Positions 36,825 to 45,592 of a stretch of 64,000 nt of DNA are shown in pieces (positions within the stretch are counted from its first letter, which is position 1; every line of letters begins with the position of its first letter). Below the pieces are notes generated by a model. That model saw nothing but the letters and a program-made list of their open reading frames with translations, was not told where the DNA came from and searched no databases. The position numbers and the translations under genes were made by a program. The DNA lies in assembly GCA_025964695.1 (NCBI GenBank), contig JAOPYK010000309.1, forward strand, positions 1-64,000. Direction: 5' to 3'. This stretch comes from Streptosporangiaceae bacterium (lineage in GTDB: Bacteria > Actinomycetota > Actinomycetes > Streptosporangiales > Streptosporangiaceae).

Positions 36825-39800
36825 ATGTCCGTGACGGCTCACGTCGACGCCATCGCCCAGCGGCTCGCCGACGTCGACGGGGAGACCGGCCCGGACTCCG
36901 CAGAGATCGACCTCCGGTTCCGGGAGAGGCTGCGCGTCCTCGCCTGCTGCCTGGGCCTGGTCGTGCTGGCGACCTCGACCCGGCCGGGCAGGATCCTCGC
37001 CGACACGAAGATCGATATGGCGGTGAACCCGCTCGGGTTCCTCGGCAGGGCCCTGCACCTGTGGGACGTCGACCACTTCGGCCAGCTGCAGAATCAGGCG
37101 GCCGGCTACCTGTTCCCCATGGGGCCCTTCTTCGCGCTCGGCCACCTTGTCGGCATGCCTGAGTGGATCACCCAGCGGCTGTGGATGTCCGCTCTCATGT
37201 GCATGGCCTTCCTCGGCACCCGCCGGCTCGCCGCCCGGCTGGGAATCGGCGGGCCGGTCACCCGGATGATCGGCGGTCTGGCCTATGCGCTGGGCCCGCA
37301 CGGGCTGTCGGCTCTGGGCCAGAACTCCTGGGAGTACCTGCCGCTGGCGATGCTGCCCTGGATCGTGCTGCCCCTGATCACGGCGATGGAAGGCGGCAGC
37401 AGGCTCAAGGCCGCCGCTCGGTCGGGGATCGCCGTGGCGCTCTGTGGCGGCATCAACGCCACGGCGACCATCGCCGTGCTCGCCGTACCGGTCATCTATC
37501 TGCTGACCAGGCCCCGGCGGACCCCGCGGCTGCGGACGTTGGCCTGGTGGTCGGTGGCCGTCGGCTTCGCGACCATGTGGTGGCTCGTACCGCTCTTCCT
37601 GCTCGGCAAGTACGCGTTCTCCTGGTTGACCTACACCGAGAAGGCTTCGACCACGACCCAGCCGACCAGCGTGGTCAACGTGCTGCGTGGTGCCGAGCGG
37701 TGGATCAACTACCTGGTGAGCGACGGGGCGTCGCTGCCCGTCGGGCACTCCCTGTCCGTCGGTGTCCCGCTCATCGTGATCACCGGCGGGCTCGCGGCGC
37801 TCGGCCTGGCCGGGCTGCTCAGGGCCCGGCTGCCCGAGCGCTCGTTCCTGCTGTGGACCCTGCTGGCGGGCCTCGTCATCGTCACGGCCGGGCATGTGAG
37901 CGGGCTGGAGAGCCCGCTCGCCGGCCCGATCCGGGACCTGCTCGATGGGCCGCTGGCCGCGCTGCGCAACCTCTACAAGTTCGACGGGCTGATCCGGCTC
38001 CCGCTCGCCTTCGGCATCATGCACCTGCTGACGTCCGTGGCCCGCCCGCGCCCCCGGCTGGGGGTGTTCGCCGCGACGCTGGTCGCGCTGGCCGGTGTGG
38101 TCAGCCCGGCACTGACCAACGGGCTTTCCGGCCCCGGTGACTTTCCGCAGATCCCGAGCTACTGGACGGACGCCGCGGACTGGCTCAACAGCCGGGCCGG
38201 TGAGCAGGCCGTGCTCGCGGTTCCCGGGTCACGGTTCGGGGAGTACACCTGGGGCCGTCCGATGGACGATGTGATGCAGCCGCTGCTGCGCACCCGATGG
38301 GGGACCCGGCAGCTCGTCCCGCAGGGATCGCCCGGCTACGCCAGGGTGCTCGACGCCCTCGATCAGCAGGTGTCCGCCGGCCGGGGTTCCGCCGGGCTGT
38401 CGGAGATGCTGGCCCGCATGGGGGTGCGCTATCTCCTGGTGCGCAATGACCTGAACCGCGCGGAACTGCAGGGGGCCTGGCCGGCCCGGGTGCACGAGGC
38501 GCTGGACTCCTCTCCGGGCATCCGCAGGGTGGCGGGCTTCGGCGCCCGGCCTTCGGACAGCGGCTGGCCGGACGCCACCGGCCAGTACGACCAGCCATAC
38601 CAGCCCCTCGAGGTGTACGAGGTCGCCAACGCCGACGACGTGGTCAGCATGGCTGACGCCGGACGGGCCCTCCGGCTCTACGGAACACCGGAGGCGCTGG
38701 TCACCCTGGCCGACAACGGCCTGCTCAAGGGCCGGTCGGCGCTGCTCAACGACGACGCGCCGCAGGCCACGGGCGACCCCGTGGTCGCCGACTCGGAGCG
38801 GCGGCGCGAACGCAACCTGGGAACCATCCGAACCCTGATCGGCCCCACCCTCACCGCCGGCAGGAACGCCCGGGTGGGCAAGGTGGTGGGCCGGGACCCG
38901 GTGGAGACCGGCTGGGACAAGTACGAGACGGTCGCGGAATACGCCGGGATCAAGAACATCACCGCCTCGTCATCGTCCGCGGATCCCACCTCGATCGAGG
39001 CGTTCAACGACCAGAGCAGCCTGCCCGCCGCGGCCATGGACGGTGACCCCGGCACGCAGTGGGAGACCGGCGGCTGGTCGGGCCCGGTCGGCCAGTGGCT
39101 GAAGGTCGCCTTCGAGCGGCCCATCCAGCCGGCGAACGTGAAGGCGATCTTCTCCCAGAACGGCTTCCTCGGCCCGCCACCGGCGAAGATCAGTGTGGAG
39201 ACGGAGGCCGGCGCCCTCGACCAGGACCTGAAGTTCACCACGACGGCGCAGCCGCTGAACGTGCCCCGGGGCACCACCCGATGGCTGCGCATCCGGATCA
39301 AGCAGGTCGCCTCGTCGGCGCCGGTCCCGACCAGCGGCCGGATCGCGATCCCCGAACTTCAGATCGGCGGGATCCAGGTGCAGCGCTACTACCGCCTGCC
39401 CGCCATTCCGCGGAGCCCGGCCGCGGGAAGTGCCACTGCCGGGAGTTCCGCTGCGGCGAGTCCTGCCGTCGGCAGCAGGGCCAATCCCGTCGTCATGGCG
39501 CGCAGCATCGCCGACGCCCCCGACTGCATGCGCGGGTCCGTCCGATGGGTCTGCTCGCCGACCCTGGAACGCCGCGACGAGGAGGGCACCGGCTTCGCCC
39601 GGATCTTCACCGAGCCTGCCGCGGACCAGGCCAAGCTGACCGGTACGGCGGTGGTGACGGGCCGTGGCGTCATCGAGAAGTACGGCCGGACCAACCCCTT
39701 CGTCTCCGTGGCCGCCAGCTCGACCTGGTCGAAGAGCCCGGCCGGCTGGGCGCGATCCGCCTTCGACGGGGACCCGGCGACCAGCTGGATCGCCGCCGGA

Positions 39801-41339
39801 CAAGACCGGAACCCGAGGTACACGATCACCTGGCCGCAGCGCACCCGGATCGATTCGGTCACCGTCACCCGTCCGGCGATGAGCGTGGCGATGAGAGTGC
39901 GGGTGCAGGGCGAGAACGGTCAGTATCGCGAGGGCTGGCTGGACAGGACGGGCAAGCTGCGGTTCGCGCCGATGCAGACGAGCAAGGTGACGCTCGGTTT
40001 CACCTCCACACAGGTCCCGCGGCAGATCACCGACATCACCATCCCCGGTGTCCCCAACCTCGGATCGCCCGGACAGTCGCCCCTCACCCTTCCCTGCGGC
40101 GCGGGTCCTCCGCTCACCCTCAACGGCACCGCGATCCCCACCACGGCCACCGGAACCGTCGCCGACCTGCTCGCCGGTCGGCCGTTTCGCTTCCAGGCAT
40201 GCAAGGCGGTACGGATCGCGGCCGGCGACAACAGGCTCGCCGCCGCGCCCAAGAGCGATTTCCAGATCCAGAGCATGGTGGTCGACCCCGGGGGCAGGCT
40301 GGCGGCGGCCGCCGAACGGGAGACGTCCTCGGTCACCGTCCGCACCTGGGGGCCGGGTGAGCGGCAGGTGGACCTCGACGCCAAGGCCCGGTCGTATCTG
40401 GTGGTCAACGAGAACTACAACGTCGGCTGGCAGGCGAAGATCGACGGCAGGGTTCTGCAGCCGCTGCGCTTGGACGGCTGGCGGCAGGCCTGGGTGGTCC
40501 CGGCGGGTACGGCGGGCACCGTCCATCTCGTCTACGAGCCCGATCCGCTCTACCGCATGGCCCTCCTGATCGGTCTCAACCTGCTCATCGCCCTGGTCCT
40601 GGTCGCCGTCTGGCCGTACTCACGCCGGGCCACCGGGGCACCCCCGCGTCGTGCCGGGCCGACTTCGCTCTACCTGCGCTCCGGGGCCTCGGTGCTCGCC
40701 GTCGCCGTGGGCTTCTGGGTCGGCGGGTACGGCGGGCTGGCGGTGACCGCGGTGGTCACTTTGCTGGCCGGCTGGATGGGCGGGCGGATCGGCAAGGCGG
40801 CGCGCTCGTCGTGGATGACCGCCGGGGCGATGCTGGCCGGCTCGGTGGCACTGGCGCTGAGCATCTGGCTGCAGATCCACGGTCACTCCGGACCGGCGAG
40901 CGACGCCCTGGGGGACGTCGTTCCCCAGCTCTTCGGGATGGTCGTCGTGGGCCGGCTGGCAGTGGCCCTGGCCGAGCGTCCGGACCCTACGAGCGCGGTC
41001 GAAGAAGCCCCTCCCGTGTCCCCGGCCGAGGCATGGGAGGCCATCTCCGCAGCCGGCCGGCCGCTTGGGCCGCCTGCCGGGCCACCTGCGGGGCCGCCTG
41101 TCGGAAGACCCGCCGGGTTGCCTGTCGGAACACCCGCTGGAACGGCCGCCGGGGCGCCTGTCGGAACACCCGCCGGGCAACTCCGCTCGAGCAACGGGCA
41201 ATGGAGGCCGGACCGTACGGCCCCGGTCCGTCCGCGGCGGGATCCTGGCCGCCCTCGCGGGGACGGTAGAGCTGCTGAACGCGCCGCTCGACCAGAAGAT
41301 GAGGGCACAAGCCGGCACCTGCTGCCAAGAACATGGTGA
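36825..41339 (+). CDS. AftD-like alpha-(1->3)-arabinofuranosyltransferase (DUF3367 family)
   Basis: 1504 residues. The N-terminal ~430 residues hold about 11 helices with a GT-C first-loop acidic motif (HLWDVDHFGQLQNQAAGYLFPMGP), then a long extracytoplasmic region with two discoidin-like carbohydrate-binding segments (AMDGDPGTQWETGGW and AFDGDPATSWIAAG), three C-terminal helices (~1240-1350), and a ~120-residue Pro/Gly/Arg-rich tail with PAGPPAGPPVG repeats. Mycobacterial AftD adds arabinofuranose from decaprenylphosphoryl-arabinose to arabinan; the same donor is not proven here. ATG 36825 follows GGGAGGAGG; GTG 36801 is an alternative. A TAGAGT box (36797) suggests an additional promoter. 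Confidence 0.85.
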   Translation: MSVTAHVDAIAQRLADVDGETGPDSAEIDLRFRERLRVLACCLGLVVLATSTRPGRILADTKIDMAVNPLGFLGRALHLWDVDHFGQLQNQAAGYLFPMGPFFALGHLVGMPEWITQRLWMSALMCMAFLGTRRLAARLGIGGPVTRMIGGLAYALGPHGLSALGQNSWEYLPLAMLPWIVLPLITAMEGGSRLKAAARSGIAVALCGGINATATIAVLAVPVIYLLTRPRRTPRLRTLAWWSVAVGFATMWWLVPLFLLGKYAFSWLTYTEKASTTTQPTSVVNVLRGAERWINYLVSDGASLPVGHSLSVGVPLIVITGGLAALGLAGLLRARLPERSFLLWTLLAGLVIVTAGHVSGLESPLAGPIRDLLDGPLAALRNLYKFDGLIRLPLAFGIMHLLTSVARPRPRLGVFAATLVALAGVVSPALTNGLSGPGDFPQIPSYWTDAADWLNSRAGEQAVLAVPGSRFGEYTWGRPMDDVMQPLLRTRWGTRQLVPQGSPGYARVLDALDQQVSAGRGSAGLSEMLARMGVRYLLVRNDLNRAELQGAWPARVHEALDSSPGIRRVAGFGARPSDSGWPDATGQYDQPYQPLEVYEVANADDVVSMADAGRALRLYGTPEALVTLADNGLLKGRSALLNDDAPQATGDPVVADSERRRERNLGTIRTLIGPTLTAGRNARVGKVVGRDPVETGWDKYETVAEYAGIKNITASSSSADPTSIEAFNDQSSLPAAAMDGDPGTQWETGGWSGPVGQWLKVAFERPIQPANVKAIFSQNGFLGPPPAKISVETEAGALDQDLKFTTTAQPLNVPRGTTRWLRIRIKQVASSAPVPTSGRIAIPELQIGGIQVQRYYRLPAIPRSPAAGSATAGSSAAASPAVGSRANPVVMARSIADAPDCMRGSVRWVCSPTLERRDEEGTGFARIFTEPAADQAKLTGTAVVTGRGVIEKYGRTNPFVSVAASSTWSKSPAGWARSAFDGDPATSWIAAGQDRNPRYTITWPQRTRIDSVTVTRPAMSVAMRVRVQGENGQYREGWLDRTGKLRFAPMQTSKVTLGFTSTQVPRQITDITIPGVPNLGSPGQSPLTLPCGAGPPLTLNGTAIPTTATGTVADLLAGRPFRFQACKAVRIAAGDNRLAAAPKSDFQIQSMVVDPGGRLAAAAERETSSVTVRTWGPGERQVDLDAKARSYLVVNENYNVGWQAKIDGRVLQPLRLDGWRQAWVVPAGTAGTVHLVYEPDPLYRMALLIGLNLLIALVLVAVWPYSRRATGAPPRRAGPTSLYLRSGASVLAVAVGFWVGGYGGLAVTAVVTLLAGWMGGRIGKAARSSWMTAGAMLAGSVALALSIWLQIHGHSGPASDALGDVVPQLFGMVVVGRLAVALAERPDPTSAVEEAPPVSPAEAWEAISAAGRPLGPPAGPPAGPPVGRPAGLPVGTPAGTAAGAPVGTPAGQLRSSNGQWRPDRTAPVRPRRDPGRPRGDGRAAERAARPEDEGTSRHLLPRTW

Positions 41340-41347
41340 CCGGCATA

Positions 41348-41413
41348 GTGGCGGACGGGTGGCGGACGGGTGGCGGACGGGTGGCGGACGGGTGGCGGAC
41401 GGATGGCGGACGG
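41348..41413. repeat. Six tandem 11-bp repeats GTGGCGGACGG
   Basis: Six exactly phased units: five identical and the last ATGGCGGACGG. They start 9 bp after the AftD-like stop codon and lie in the gap shared with the convergent acyltransferase gene. Confidence 0.9.
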
Positions 41414-41480
41414 GGTGACAGACGCCGTGCCCCGACGGAGCGGCCGGCATGCTGACGGGCGAGGTCACAGGTGCCCGGGG

Positions 41481-42692
41481 TCAGCGTAGGCCGAGCTTGC
41501 GGACGGGCTCCTCCACCAGGTAGTAGCTCACCGTCGCGACCCCGACCGTCAGGAGCGCGGTGATGGGAAAGTCGACCAGCAGGTTGCCGGTGAATGGGGG
41601 ATGCCCGCTGACGTCGAACCAGGTGAACATCACCACGAACTGCCAGAGGAACACACCGTAGGAGATCTTCCCCAGGAAGCGCATCACCCGGTTGCCGAGG
41701 ATGGCCGTCATCGCCGGATGGGCCTGCGCGGCCAGCGCGACCGGAGCGACGAAGAAGGCCGCGACGAGCCCGTACAGCAGGATGTTGAACTGCGAGGTCC
41801 AGATGCTGTCCGCGACCAGCCGGGACTTGCCGGTGACCGGCGTCGACGCGACGCAGTAGATCAGTGCCGCGATCAGCCAGCACGCCCCCCAGGACTGGCC
41901 GACCGTACGGCAGAACCGGGCCGCCGAACCCGCCGGCACGGCCCGGGCCCACGCAGACAGGACCGCCAGCGCCATGCCGACCGCGAACCAGGCGAAATAG
42001 CGGGGCAGCCACATCCCCAGCAGCGCCCCCTGGCTCGAATGGAACATCACGACCGTGTAGGCCAGGGAGATCGCCGCGTAGAACCCGATGCCCGTCAGCA
42101 ACCGCCGTCCGCGCGCGTCGGGATCGTCCCCGCCCCGGCGCGCGTACGCGGCCAGTGCCGCCGCGGTCAGCGGCAGCGTGAGGTAGAAGGCGGCCTCGAC
42201 CGTCAGGCTCCAGATCTGCCCCAGACCCTTGGGGCCCAGAAACCCCAGCCACCAGTTGTGCGGGTCATAGCTGTAGGTGAGCGTCAGCAGTTTGACCCAG
42301 CCCCACAGGTCGCCCACATGCGCGCGGCCGTAGGTGAACTGGGTGAGCGCGACCAGCACCCAGTAGGCGGGCAGCAGCCGCAGCGCTCGCTTCCACAGGT
42401 ACCGGCCGGTCCTGGGAGCGGGCCGGTCGTCCAGTGCCGTTCTGGCCCAGGGCAGGTAGAGCAGCAGCCCGGAGAGGGTGAAGAAGATCGGTACGCCCAT
42501 CTCCCCGCGGGACAGCAACCACGCCAGCGCGTCCTTGCGGGTGTCGGAGATGTACCCGGTGCCGGAGGCCACATGGAACAGCAGCACGGCGAACGCGGCC
42601 GTCGCCCGCACGCCGTCGAGGGCGTCCTGGTGCCCGGAGACGATCGGCAGGCTCCGGGCCTGGGTGGATTGCTCGAGCTGTACGGTCGACAC
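41481..42692 (-). CDS. Acyltransferase-3 family membrane protein (OafA-like)
   Basis: About 403 residues, 10 or so transmembrane helices. Acyltransferase_3 signature: DGVRATAAFAVLLFHV near the N-terminus with the conserved His, GVPIFFTLSGLLLY, and the Arg-rich RYLWKRALRLLPAYW loop. Such enzymes move acyl groups across the membrane onto glycans or lipids. GTG 42692 has GGGAG upstream; ATG 42716 is the alternative. It converges on the polysaccharide genes and probably decorates the same polymer (inference). Confidence 0.85.
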   Translation of the reverse strand: MSTVQLEQSTQARSLPIVSGHQDALDGVRATAAFAVLLFHVASGTGYISDTRKDALAWLLSRGEMGVPIFFTLSGLLLYLPWARTALDDRPAPRTGRYLWKRALRLLPAYWVLVALTQFTYGRAHVGDLWGWVKLLTLTYSYDPHNWWLGFLGPKGLGQIWSLTVEAAFYLTLPLTAAALAAYARRGGDDPDARGRRLLTGIGFYAAISLAYTVVMFHSSQGALLGMWLPRYFAWFAVGMALAVLSAWARAVPAGSAARFCRTVGQSWGACWLIAALIYCVASTPVTGKSRLVADSIWTSQFNILLYGLVAAFFVAPVALAAQAHPAMTAILGNRVMRFLGKISYGVFLWQFVVMFTWFDVSGHPPFTGNLLVDFPITALLTVGVATVSYYLVEEPVRKLGLR

Positions 42693-42801
42693 CCGCTGCT
42701 TCTCCCTGGGTGGCATGGGCCGTAAGTCGCCCAAAGATACCTTAGGTCGCCCGGTGGCGGGATGGGTCGAAGTCCCCGAACGTTGCCGGGACGGCCGGGC
42801 G

Positions 42802-42912
42802 CAGGCGGTGGCCTGTCCTCGGCATTGAGCGCGTCCGCCAGGCGGCGGGGTCAGGCGGTGACCTGTCCTCGGCATTGAGCGCGTCCGCCAGGCGGCCGGG
42901 CTCAGGCGGTGA
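42802..42912. repeat. 50-bp tandem duplication at the 3' end of the FAD-monooxygenase gene
   Basis: Two ~50-bp copies (starting 42802 and 42852) and a partial third (42903) of a unit that begins CAGGCGGTG. The third partial copy is the end of the monooxygenase coding region with its stop codon, so the duplicated DNA derives from or was inserted at the gene's 3' end. Confidence 0.85.
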
Positions 42913-44098
42913 CGACCTCGTCCCAGTCGATCCGGTAGCGCTGCTCCGGACCGAGCGTCTTCTCCGGGGTGAGGAAGGTCTTCATCGCGACGGGCATCAT
43001 CAGTCTCATCAGCGTGATGGCCACCGGCCCCAGCGCCTTGCTGTTGTTCGTCTTCGCGGCGCGTGCGGCGACCTTCTCGACCCGGGGGCGGCGCAGTCGT
43101 TCGTAGGCGGCGAAGGCGCTCGGCACGTCGGGCAGGTCACGCAGGCAGCGGGCCAGCTGGACGGCGCTTTCGGCGGCAAGCGACGCGCCCTGACCGGAGC
43201 TGGCGGACGGTGCGTGCGCGGAGTCGCCGACCAGGACCATCCGGCCGCGGTGCCAGTGCGGCAGCTTCGGCATGATCTCCATCGATCCGAGCACGAACAG
43301 CTCGTCGGCGCTGGTGTGCTCGAGCAGGTCACGGCCGGGCACGTCGTCGGCGTAGACCTCACGCAGCCGGCGGAGCCACTCGGCCGCCGGGACCTCGCGG
43401 GCCTGAGCGGACGTCATCGGCTTGTCGTGCGGCAGGTTGCCGAACCAGGCGGTGCGGCCGTCGGGCTGCACCCAGTAGCCGAGGAAGGCTCGCCTGCCGA
43501 AGACGAAGTACGTCGCGTCGGGCTCCGCCGGCACCGCGATGTCGGCCGCGGCGCCGAAATTCAGCAGGGGAACGTTGTCGGGTGCGGGCGCGGCCGGGTC
43601 GATCAGTGTGCGGACCGTGGAGCGGACACCGTCGGCGCCGATGAGCACGTCCCCGTTCGCGGTGCTGCCGTCGGCGAAGCGCGCGGTGATGCCGGTCGGC
43701 GTGTCCTCCACGCCGATGAGCCGCTTGCCGTACTCGATCCGGATGCCCTGCGCCACGGCGTCGTCGTGCAGTGCGCGGTAGAGCTCGGAGCGCCACATGG
43801 CCCGGCTGGGCGGCAGGTCGGGCAGGCTGGGGAACTCACCGATCCGCTTGCCATGGCCGTCGGCCATGACCGTGTGGACCATCGGCAGGCCGATGGCGCG
43901 CACGGCCTCGTCGGCACCGAGGATCCCCAGTGCGTCGAGCCCGTTCGGCGCTACCGTGAGCGTGCCACCGATGCCGTCCGCAGTGCTTTCGTACGCCTCG
44001 TAGACGGTCGGCTCGATGCCCGCCCGTCGCAGTGCCATCGCGGCGACCGGGCCGGCGACACCGCCTCCGATGACCAGTGCTGTCCTGACTCCTGTCAT
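42902..44098 (-). CDS. FAD-dependent aromatic-ring-type monooxygenase
   Basis: 398 residues. FAD-binding GxGxxG as VIGGGVAGPVAAM at the N-terminus, the DG motif in LIGADGVRSTVR, and the second FAD motif VLVGDSAHAPSASSGQGAS, all typical of the p-hydroxybenzoate hydroxylase fold. It would hydroxylate an aromatic or polyketide substrate with NAD(P)H and O2. ATG 44098 overlaps the PadR stop (ATGA), and GGGAGAGGGAC lies before it. The PadR protein probably controls it in response to its substrate, but the substrate cannot be told. Confidence 0.9.
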   Translation of the reverse strand: MTGVRTALVIGGGVAGPVAAMALRRAGIEPTVYEAYESTADGIGGTLTVAPNGLDALGILGADEAVRAIGLPMVHTVMADGHGKRIGEFPSLPDLPPSRAMWRSELYRALHDDAVAQGIRIEYGKRLIGVEDTPTGITARFADGSTANGDVLIGADGVRSTVRTLIDPAAPAPDNVPLLNFGAAADIAVPAEPDATYFVFGRRAFLGYWVQPDGRTAWFGNLPHDKPMTSAQAREVPAAEWLRRLREVYADDVPGRDLLEHTSADELFVLGSMEIMPKLPHWHRGRMVLVGDSAHAPSASSGQGASLAAESAVQLARCLRDLPDVPSAFAAYERLRRPRVEKVAARAAKTNNSKALGPVAITLMRLMMPVAMKTFLTPEKTLGPEQRYRIDWDEVVTA

Positions 44099-44691
44099 GT
44101 CCCTCTCCCGAAGATCTCCTGCCATGCCCGGACGTAGTCCGGCTGCTTGAGCGACTCGACGAGTCCCGTGACGAAGCGGCATTCCGCGTCCAGCACCGCG
44201 AGCCGGTACTCCTCCTCGACCAGGAACACCCAGGCGACACCGGCTTCGGTGGCGGACCGCACGGTGGCGCGGATCTCGTCGGCCTCGGCGGTCAGCGCCG
44301 TCAGCCGCCGGCCGAGCAGCTCGACCGCCTCGATCGGCGAGAGCACGCTCAGCAGCGACAGGGCGACCCCGAAGTGCGGGTACTCCTCCTGCGGCTGCGC
44401 GACCAGCTCGCGCAGCCAGTCGTAGAGCTCCTGCCTGCCCTCATCGGTGAGCGCGTAGACGGTGCGCTCGGGCCGCTGGGTGTCGCGGACGGTCTCCTGC
44501 TCGATGATGAAACCGGCCTTCCTCAGCTGCTTCACCACCATGTACAGCGACCCCCGGTTGTACTTGAAGCTGCGGTCCTTGTCGGTCTCCTGCAGCCGAC
44601 GCCCCAGCTCGTAGGGGTGCATGGGCTCCATGAGCAGGAAGGCGAGCACCGCCAACGCCAGCGGGTTGGCCACTTTGCGCCGCTTCGCCAC
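44095..44691 (-). CDS. PadR-family transcriptional regulator
   Basis: 198 residues. N-terminal winged helix (ALAVLAFLLMEPMHPYELGRRL ... RGSLYMVVKQLRKAGFI) with the MHPYE motif of PadR proteins and a C-terminal helical dimerisation part. GTG 44691 follows GAGGATGCC. First gene of a two-gene operon with the FAD monooxygenase, so local autoregulation is likely. Confidence 0.92.
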   Translation of the reverse strand: MAKRRKVANPLALAVLAFLLMEPMHPYELGRRLQETDKDRSFKYNRGSLYMVVKQLRKAGFIIEQETVRDTQRPERTVYALTDEGRQELYDWLRELVAQPQEEYPHFGVALSLLSVLSPIEAVELLGRRLTALTAEADEIRATVRSATEAGVAWVFLVEEEYRLAVLDAECRFVTGLVESLKQPDYVRAWQEIFGRGT

Positions 44692-44718
44692 GGCATCCTC
44701 ATCTCTTAGTCAGAATCA

Positions 44719-44750
44719 ATCATCTAGGGTCAACTAGTCAATGTCAACTA
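44719..44750 (-). promoter_or_regulatory. Promoter/operator of the padR-monooxygenase operon
   Basis: On the minus strand, TTGACA (44747-44742) and GATGAT (44724-44719) are separated by 17 bp, a near-consensus promoter. It overlaps two direct copies of GTCAACTA (44729-44736 and 44743-44750), 14 bp apart, which are candidate PadR sites. The region is strikingly AT-rich compared with its surroundings. Confidence 0.6.
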
Positions 44751-44790
44751 TTTAGCACCGGACACCTCCCGGGGGGAACGTTCATGGTCA

Positions 44791-45582
44791 TCAGGTGCCG
44801 CGGGACCGGCGCTTGCCCTCGATCGCGCCGACCGCGAGGCCGGCGGCCTCCGCGCCCTTGAGCGCGATCAAGCCCGCGATCATCGGCGGTGATCCGTGAC
44901 GCAGCAGCTGCCGGACCGACCGTGGCCGGCCGAACGAGCGTGCCCCGGGGCGGGCGCGGTAGACGGGCAGCCAGCGGCCGTAGTAACGCCGCTTGCGGAA
45001 CGCCGAACGCAGCGTGAGCCGTCCTTCGTCGTGCCGGACCTGGGCGGCGACCCTGCCGATCGTGTGGCCCGCCGCGGCGACCCGGTCGTTGAGGTCCCAG
45101 TCCTCGAACGCCGTCAGCTCCTCGGCGTACCCCCCGGCCTGCCGTACCACCTCGCGGCGGAAGATGCGCGCGGCCTCGACCTCCTCGTCGCCCAGATAGG
45201 AACTCTTCTCAGCCGCCCTGCACCCGGCCAGGAAGCCCTCGCCGAAGGACAGCTCCGGGATCACCAGCCCGCCCAGCCGGGGATCGCAGCCGAAGGCGGT
45301 GACCGCCTCGGCGATGACCTCACGGTCCAGCACCATGTCGGCGTCTATGAAGGCCACGATGTCTCCCGAACCCATCCGCCAGCCCTGGTTGCGCTGGGCG
45401 CTTCGCTCGGGGCCGTGCACCAGAACCCGGTCTGCCAGGGGGGCCGCGATGTCGCGGGTGCCGTCGGCGGAGTCGTTGTCGACGACGAGGAGTTCCAGAT
45501 CTGTATAGGTCTGGGCGCGGATCGAGGTCAGGCAGGCGGCCAGGGTGCGGGCGGCGTCCCGGGTGGGCACCACGACGGTCAC
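44791..45582 (-). CDS. Family 2 glycosyltransferase
   Basis: 263 residues from GTG 45582, 11 nt after the transporter stop. GT-A fold: VVVPTRDAARTLAACLTSI, VDNDSADGT, metal-binding DAD in FIDADMVLD, and the acceptor-side ED-x-D motif FEDWDLNDR. A basic C-terminal part (SAFRKRRYYGRW) ends with a weak hydrophobic stretch. The start is uncertain: the frame is open further upstream inside the transporter gene, but no start there has a ribosome site. Acceptor unknown. Confidence 0.8.
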   Translation of the reverse strand: MTVVVPTRDAARTLAACLTSIRAQTYTDLELLVVDNDSADGTRDIAAPLADRVLVHGPERSAQRNQGWRMGSGDIVAFIDADMVLDREVIAEAVTAFGCDPRLGGLVIPELSFGEGFLAGCRAAEKSSYLGDEEVEAARIFRREVVRQAGGYAEELTAFEDWDLNDRVAAAGHTIGRVAAQVRHDEGRLTLRSAFRKRRYYGRWLPVYRARPGARSFGRPRSVRQLLRHGSPPMIAGLIALKGAEAAGLAVGAIEGKRRSRGT

Positions 45583-45592
45583 CAGCGGGCGG

